Assembly (NCBI GenBank): GCA_910585535.1
Contig: CAJUFK010000004.1
Location: 13,945-77,944, forward strand
Source of the DNA: an uncultured Angelakisella sp.
GTDB taxonomy: Bacteria > Bacillota > Clostridia > Oscillospirales > Ruminococcaceae
Reading direction: 5' to 3'
Length of the DNA stretch: 64,000 nt
Position numbers and translations under genes: made by a program. Of the stretch, positions 59,340 to 64,000 are shown in pieces. How positions within the stretch are numbered: the first letter of the stretch is position 1; the number at the start of each line of letters is the position of its first letter. The notes under the pieces are model-generated. The model did not search any database. It saw only the letters and a program-made list of their open reading frames with translations, and was not told where the DNA came from.

Positions 59340-59534
59340 GAACAGGACCCCTTCCCGCTGCGCCTCTGACCGGATCCGGCAGGCGCAAAAACTTTCCTTC
59401 TGTATCATAAGACATTGTCGTTTTCTTGTCAATCCCTTTATACTGTTATCAATGGGATTTCCCAGGAGATTTCCCGAGCCCCCGGTATGGGAAAGAACCG
59501 GGGGCCGGACAACACCACAAGGAGGTCATCTGTT

Positions 59535-61472
59535 ATGTCAAAGCTGTTCCCCCATGTATTCGCCCCTGGAAAGATCGGTACCCTTACCCTGAAGAACCGC
59601 GTCGTAAAGGCTCCCCAGTCCTCTGGGATGAGCAATATGGACGGCACCGTTTCGGAACGTCTTGTCCGCTACTACCGCGACCAGGCCGCCGGCGGCGCGG
59701 GCCTCATTGTGGTGGAATACGCCTACGTGGATGACATCGGCGCCAAGTCCGCCCACTGCCACCTGGGCATCTCCAACAACGAACATATCCCCGGCCTGGC
59801 CTGGCTGGCCGAGAACATCAAGGAGATGGGCGCTGCCGCCGGTATCCAGATCGAACACTGCGGCCGCCAAAAGTTCCTGGGCACCCAGCCCATCTGCGCC
59901 CCCTCCGCCCTCCCCTGGCCCAAGCTGTGGGACCAGTACGGGGTCCAGTCGGTTCCCCATGTCCTCACCATCGAGGAGATCCAGGACATCGTACACGCCT
60001 TTGGCGATTCTGCCCTCCGGGCCAAGGAAGCCGGCTTTGAGTTGGTGGAGATCCACGGGGCCCACGGGTACCTCTTGACCAACTTCTTCTCCCCCCACAC
60101 CAACCACCGCACCGACCTTTACGGCGGCAGCCTGGACAACCGGATGCGGATCTACGTGGAGATCGTCCGGGATGTCCGCAAGAAGGTGGGCCCCGACTTC
60201 CCTGTCACCATCCGCCTGTCCGGCACCGACTACGAGCCCGACGGCTTCCCCATTGAGGACACCATCGAGCTGGCCAAGGTCCTGGAGCGGGAGGGCATCG
60301 ACGCCTTCCACATCTCCGGCGGCGACCACCACACCATGATCCATCAGGTCTCTCCCATGGCTATGTCTGTCTGCCACAACACCTGGGCCGCCGAGGCCAT
60401 CAAGAAGGTGGTCAGCGTTCCTGTCATCGCCTCCGGCTCCATCACCCTGCCCGAGTACGCCGAGGAGATCATCGCCTCCGGTAAGGGAGATTTCGTCGGC
60501 CTGGGCCGTCCCCTGTGGGCCGATCCCGAGTGGCCCAACAAGGCTGCCGCCGACCATCCCGAGGACATCCGTCCCTGCATCCGCTGCAACGAGGGCTGCC
60601 TGGAGCGCACCTTCTTCCACTACAAGGCCATCACCTGCGCCCTGAACCCTGTGGTCAGCCGCGAAGGCGAGCTGAAGATCACCCCCGCTCCTGTCAAAAA
60701 GAAGGCAGCCGTGGTGGGCGGCGGCGCCGCCGGTATGGAGGCCGCCCGGGTGCTGAAGCTCCGGGGCCACGACGTCACCGTCTACGAGGAGAAGCCGGAG
60801 AACGGCGGGCTCCTCCACGAGGCTGCCGCTCCCGAGTTCAAGGCAGACATCCGGCCCTTTATGAAGTATCAGGTCACCGCTTTGGAGAAGCTGGGCGTTC
60901 CCGTCATCCGGGAGAAAGCCGACGCCGCCAAGCTGGCCGGTTATGACGTGGTGATCTGTGCCACCGGTTCCCTCCCCATCATCCCCAAGATCCCCGGGGT
61001 GGAGAAGCCCATCGCCGTGGACTGCCTCAGCGCCATCAACGGGGCGAAGCCTGTGGGCAAGAAGGTTGTCGTCATCGGCGGCGGCCTGGTAGGCACCGAG
61101 ACCGCCCTTGATCTGGCGGAGAACGGCCACAGCGTCACCCTGGTGGAGATGCTTCCCAAGATCATGAAGGACGTTGCCGTTACCGACTTCCTGGCCTACA
61201 GCGAGCGCATCGCCAAGACCGATATGCGCGTTCTTACCGAGACCCGCCTGGAGGAGGTGCTGGACAACGGCGCCCGGGTATCCTCCAAGAAGGGCGAGGA
61301 GATCCTGGAGGCCGACACCGTCATTCTGGCCCTGGGCCTCAAGGCGGAGCAGGGGCTTTACAACGAGCTTCTGGCCGCAGGCAAGGAGGTCTACCTGGCC
61401 GGCGACGCCATAAAGGCCGGCAAGATCTTTGACGCCATCCACACCGCTTACCGGGTGGCCATCCGTATCTGA
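59535..61472 (+). CDS. NADH:flavin oxidoreductase of the old yellow enzyme/2,4-dienoyl-CoA reductase/BaiCD family
   Basis: The 645-residue protein has a TIM-barrel FMN domain (KNRVVKAPQSS, EIHGAHGYLLTNFFSP, YGGSLDNRMR), a [4Fe-4S] site (Cys 348, 351, 355, 368) and a C-terminal FAD/NAD domain (VVGGGAAGMEAARVLK, VVIGGGLVGTETALDL). It would reduce an activated C=C bond of an unknown substrate, perhaps an enoate, bile acid intermediate or flavonoid. AAGGAGG precedes ATG 59535. A Crp-type regulator is divergent. Confidence 0.93.
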   Translation: MSKLFPHVFAPGKIGTLTLKNRVVKAPQSSGMSNMDGTVSERLVRYYRDQAAGGAGLIVVEYAYVDDIGAKSAHCHLGISNNEHIPGLAWLAENIKEMGAAAGIQIEHCGRQKFLGTQPICAPSALPWPKLWDQYGVQSVPHVLTIEEIQDIVHAFGDSALRAKEAGFELVEIHGAHGYLLTNFFSPHTNHRTDLYGGSLDNRMRIYVEIVRDVRKKVGPDFPVTIRLSGTDYEPDGFPIEDTIELAKVLEREGIDAFHISGGDHHTMIHQVSPMAMSVCHNTWAAEAIKKVVSVPVIASGSITLPEYAEEIIASGKGDFVGLGRPLWADPEWPNKAAADHPEDIRPCIRCNEGCLERTFFHYKAITCALNPVVSREGELKITPAPVKKKAAVVGGGAAGMEAARVLKLRGHDVTVYEEKPENGGLLHEAAAPEFKADIRPFMKYQVTALEKLGVPVIREKADAAKLAGYDVVICATGSLPIIPKIPGVEKPIAVDCLSAINGAKPVGKKVVVIGGGLVGTETALDLAENGHSVTLVEMLPKIMKDVAVTDFLAYSERIAKTDMRVLTETRLEEVLDNGARVSSKKGEEILEADTVILALGLKAEQGLYNELLAAGKEVYLAGDAIKAGKIFDAIHTAYRVAIRI

Positions 61473-61613
61473 TTTCTTCTATATTCTCCTCCAAACGAAT
61501 ATAGGACCGGGGCCTGCTGCTTTTGGGCGGCGGGCCCCGGTCCTGCGCCAGGCCCTCCATCCTTGTCCGCAAGAGGAACAAAGAAACAGCTGGCCTTTTG
61601 TTCAAATTTGTGC

Positions 61614-61619
61614 TATAAT
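61614..61619 (+). promoter_or_regulatory. Possible -10 box of the MATE gene
   Basis: TGCTATAATG at 61611-61620 is an extended -10 with TATAAT at 61614-61619. No good -35 is seen at 16-18 bases. Between 61473 and 61613 no gene is seen. Confidence 0.5.
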
Positions 61620-61675
61620 GTACAAAATGAAAGACAAAGCTGGACAAGTTTTTTCGGCCAGTGGAAAGGACGTCT

Positions 61676-63055
61676 ATGGAAATAGCCAAACAAACCCGGC
61701 GGGAACGGATGATGCTGGACGGCCCCCTCCCACAGGTCATCACCAAGATGGCCGTGCCCTCCATCATTTCCTTCCTTATCACTTCCATCTACAACCTGGC
61801 GGACGCTTTTTTTGTCAGCTCCCTGGGAACCAACGCCACAGCGGCGGTGAGCGTCAACGCCTCTTTGGACCAAGTGATTATGATGGCCGGTTCCATGCTG
61901 GCGGTGGGGGCGGCCAGCTATATTTCCCGCCTTTTGGGGGCGGGGAACGCCAAAAAAGGAAACCAGGTCCTCTCCACCGCATTCTTCCTGGCGGTGCTGT
62001 TCGGCACTGCGGTGATGGTCCTGGGGGTTGTCTTCATCCAACCCATGGTGCGCCTGCTGGGGGCCACCGATACCTGCGAAGCCTACTCCATCCAGTATGC
62101 GACATACGTTCTGCTGGTGGCCCCCTTTATGGCCGCCAACTTTGTGATGAACCACTGTCTGCGCTCCGAGGGCAGCGCCCTTCTCTCCATGTTCGGCATG
62201 GGCTTTGGGGGCATCCTTAACTGCTTTCTGGATCCCCTGTTCATCTTCTACTTCGACATGGGGGTCACCGGGGCCTCCATCGCCACCGCTATCTCCAAGC
62301 TGGTGAGCTTCTCCATCCTCATCTTCCCTTACCTTACCCGGCGGACCACCCTTTGCATCTCTCCCCGAAGCTTTCGTTTTCAGTGGGATGTGGTGGGGGA
62401 GATCTTCACCGTGGGCTCCTCCTCCCTGTTCCGGTCGGGGCTGGCAGTGGTCTCCGGCATCGTCCTGAACAATCTGGCAGGGAATATCTCCGACTCCCTT
62501 ATGGCCGGCATCGGGGTTTCCACCAAGATCATGATGTTTCCCTTTGGCATCGTCCTGGGCTTTGGAACCGGATTCCAGCCGGTGGCAGGCTTCAACTGGG
62601 GGGCGAAGCAGTATCATCGGGTCACCGAAGCCTATCGGTTTGCCTCCAGGACCGCCATTGCGGGGACCGTCCTTATGGGGGTGGTCCTGGCCGCCGGAGC
62701 GGGCCCCCTGATCGGGTTGTTTACCAAGACCGACGCCTCCATGCTGGAGTTCGGGACCCTCTGTATCCGGCTCCAGGCCCTGGTTCTGCCCATCCATGGC
62801 TGGGTGGCGGTGGTAAATATGCTCTGTGCCGGTTTGGGGGACGCCAAGGGGGCTCTGACCCTTTCCACCGCCCGCCAGGGGACCTGCTTTCTGCCCATCG
62901 TTTACCCCATGGCCTGGCTGTGGGGCGGGTACGGAGTGGCCTCGGTCCAGGCGGTGGCGGATCTGCTGTCCATCTTCCTGGCCCTGCCCCTTGTCCGCAA
63001 GGTGAAGAAGCGGGTGCAGGCCGCCGCCCAAGCGGCAGGGGAGGCCGTGGAGTAA
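61676..63055 (+). CDS. MATE family efflux protein
   Basis: This 459-residue, 12-helix exporter has the two-fold MATE repeat: PLPQVITKMAVPSIISFLITSIYNLADAFFVSSLG at the start and FGIVLGFGTGFQPVAGFNWGA in the second half, with RLLGAGN between. It exports drugs or metabolites using Na+ or H+. ATG 61676 follows GGAAAGGA; a GTG 15 bases upstream is in frame. Confidence 0.93.
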   Translation: MEIAKQTRRERMMLDGPLPQVITKMAVPSIISFLITSIYNLADAFFVSSLGTNATAAVSVNASLDQVIMMAGSMLAVGAASYISRLLGAGNAKKGNQVLSTAFFLAVLFGTAVMVLGVVFIQPMVRLLGATDTCEAYSIQYATYVLLVAPFMAANFVMNHCLRSEGSALLSMFGMGFGGILNCFLDPLFIFYFDMGVTGASIATAISKLVSFSILIFPYLTRRTTLCISPRSFRFQWDVVGEIFTVGSSSLFRSGLAVVSGIVLNNLAGNISDSLMAGIGVSTKIMMFPFGIVLGFGTGFQPVAGFNWGAKQYHRVTEAYRFASRTAIAGTVLMGVVLAAGAGPLIGLFTKTDASMLEFGTLCIRLQALVLPIHGWVAVVNMLCAGLGDAKGALTLSTARQGTCFLPIVYPMAWLWGGYGVASVQAVADLLSIFLALPLVRKVKKRVQAAAQAAGEAVE

Positions 63056-63070
63056 CGGAGGTCCAAAACG

Positions 63071-63101
63071 AAAAAATCCCCTCCCGGGAAGGGAGGGGAT
63101 T
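63071..63101. terminator. Bidirectional terminator between MATE and aldolase genes
   Basis: AATCCCCTCCC pairs with GGGAGGGGATT. On the minus strand the stem is followed by TTTTTT, so it clearly ends the aldolase transcript. Confidence 0.85.
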
Positions 63102-63122
63102 GGGGAAGAACAAGGGGATCGT

Positions 63123-64000
63123 TTAGGCGTGGCCGGCGCAGCCCAGAACATCCACCAGCTTGTGCTTGACCAGCTCCTTGATGTGGGAGCGGGCGGGGGC
63201 CAGGTACTGGCGGGGATCGAAATGGCTGGGGTTTTCCACCAGGTACTGCCGCAGAGCCGCAGTCATGGCCAGACGCAGGTCGGAGTCAATGTTGATCTTG
63301 CAGACCGCCATGGTGGCCGCCTTGCGGAGCATCTCCTCGGGGATGCCGATGGCGTCGGGCATCTGGCCGCCAAACTTGTTGACAATAGCCACGTCGGCCT
63401 GAATGACAGAGGAAGCACCGTGGAGAACGATGGGGAAGCCGGGCAGGCGCTTGCCCACCTCTTCCAGGATGTCAAAGCGCAGCTGGGGCTTCTGGCCGGG
63501 CTTGAACTTGTAGGCTCCGTGGCTGGTGCCAATGGCGATGGCCAGGGAATCCACCCCGGTGCGGGTGACAAAATCCTCCACCTGGGCGGGATTGGTGAAG
63601 TTGGCGTCCTCGGCGGAGACATTGACGTCGTCCTCGATGCCGGCCAGCTGGCCCAGCTCGCCCTCTACCACAACGCCGTGGGCGTGGGCATACTCCACTA
63701 CCTTTTTGGTGAGGGCCACGTTGTCCTCGTAGTCGTGATGGCTGCCGTCGATCATCACAGAGGTAAAGCCCCCGTCGATGCAGGACTTGCAGATGTCAAA
63801 ATCCGCGCCGTGGTCCAGGTGCAGGGCGATGGGAAGACCGGTGTCCGCCACAGCGGCCTCCACCAGCTTGGTGAGGTAGATGTGTTTGGCATACTTCCGG
63901 GCTCCGGCGGAGACCTGGAGGATAATGGGGGCCTTCTCCTCGGCGGCGGCCTCGGTGATGCCCTGGACGATCTCCATGTTGTTCACGTTGAAGGCGCCGA
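63123..64000 (-). CDS. fba: Class II fructose-bisphosphate aldolase (5' end outside the window)
   Basis: The gene enters from the right edge; 292 codons are visible. GAFNVNNMEIVQG, ALHLDHGADFD, SVMIDGSHHDYEDN, VEGELGQLAGIEDD, AIAIGTSHGAYK and FPIVLHGASS are the zinc and substrate motifs of class II aldolases. The first 20 or so residues are missing. It splits fructose-1,6-bisphosphate in glycolysis. Confidence 0.95.
   Translation of the reverse strand, partial: GAFNVNNMEIVQGITEAAAEEKAPIILQVSAGARKYAKHIYLTKLVEAAVADTGLPIALHLDHGADFDICKSCIDGGFTSVMIDGSHHDYEDNVALTKKVVEYAHAHGVVVEGELGQLAGIEDDVNVSAEDANFTNPAQVEDFVTRTGVDSLAIAIGTSHGAYKFKPGQKPQLRFDILEEVGKRLPGFPIVLHGASSVIQADVAIVNKFGGQMPDAIGIPEEMLRKAATMAVCKINIDSDLRLAMTAALRQYLVENPSHFDPRQYLAPARSHIKELVKHKLVDVLGCAGHA

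Noticed and set aside
59538..61442. A 634-codon open frame on the strand opposite the ene-reductase
   Set aside because: It mirrors the GC-rich codons of the real gene, has Gly/Val/Leu/His-rich composition, no ribosome site and no domain. Similar long shadows lie opposite the MATE, prfB and aspartate dehydrogenase-like genes.
1..64000. tRNA, rRNA and CRISPR arrays
   Set aside because: No cloverleaf with a T-loop motif, no rRNA sequence and no regularly spaced repeats were seen; a tool-based scan would be needed for certainty.

Overview
The window looks like chromosome of a spore-forming, fairly GC-rich Firmicute of the class Clostridia. A gut Oscillospiraceae-type organism (Flavonifractor/Oscillibacter-like) is my inference. 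Support comes from spoVG, a spoIIID remnant, the rpsF-ssb-rpsR operon, clostridial-type DRTGG and sensory [FeFe]-hydrogenase-like genes, strong AGGAGG ribosome sites and consensus sigma-A promoters. No rRNA, tRNA or CRISPR array was found.

Region 1 (1-17.8 kb, all +) is a surface polysaccharide locus. It has an ABC-2 exporter (permease end plus ATPase), a DUF4422 protein, a GT2 glycosyltransferase, three tandem GlfT2-like galactofuranosyltransferase paralogs, a CDP-6-deoxyhexose block (cytidylyltransferase, 4,6-dehydratase, reductase, 3,5-epimerase-like), an acyltransferase, two UDP-galactopyranose mutases, an initiating sugar-phosphate transferase and a GT4 glycosyltransferase. Together they predict a galactofuranose-rich, acylated polymer carrying a 6-deoxyhexose.

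Region 2 (17.8-27.04 kb) is mobile-element DNA: an unknown gene coupled to a DUF6076 gene, a RepA-type ATPase, a small acidic protein, two AAA/DUF4143 ATPases, a decayed DUF1016 nuclease gene and a large serine recombinase. The recombinase stop codon lies inside the 3' half of spoIIID, so the right end of the element interrupts that sporulation regulator. The 5' half of spoIIID is not visible in the window, so the left end may lie beyond base 1, which would put the polysaccharide locus inside the element.

Region 3 (27-53 kb) is housekeeping chromosome: an orphan winged-helix protein, a processive GT2, a NYN protein, TVP38, spoVG, 5-formyl-THF cyclo-ligase, GtrA, a secreted repeat protein, IS remnants, rpsF-ssb-rpsR, galU with a zinc-ribbon membrane protein, a lipoprotein, prfB, DnaD/DnaC-like replication genes, a TSCPD protein, a split DMT pair, and a minus-strand run of radical SAM, DUF4272, aspartate dehydrogenase-like, GNAT, RuvX, Nudix and dCMP deaminase genes. 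It ends with a degenerate LCP-like protein and a DUF3800 gene.

Region 4 (53-64 kb) has a NusG-II protein, an orphan MacB-type ATPase, a regulatory-looking module (DRTGG, HATPase, sensory-type [FeFe]-hydrogenase-like protein, DRTGG, YcxB-like, SnoaL-like, PHP), a Crp/Fnr regulator divergent from an old-yellow-enzyme/BaiCD-type reductase, a MATE exporter, and a class II aldolase cut by the window end.
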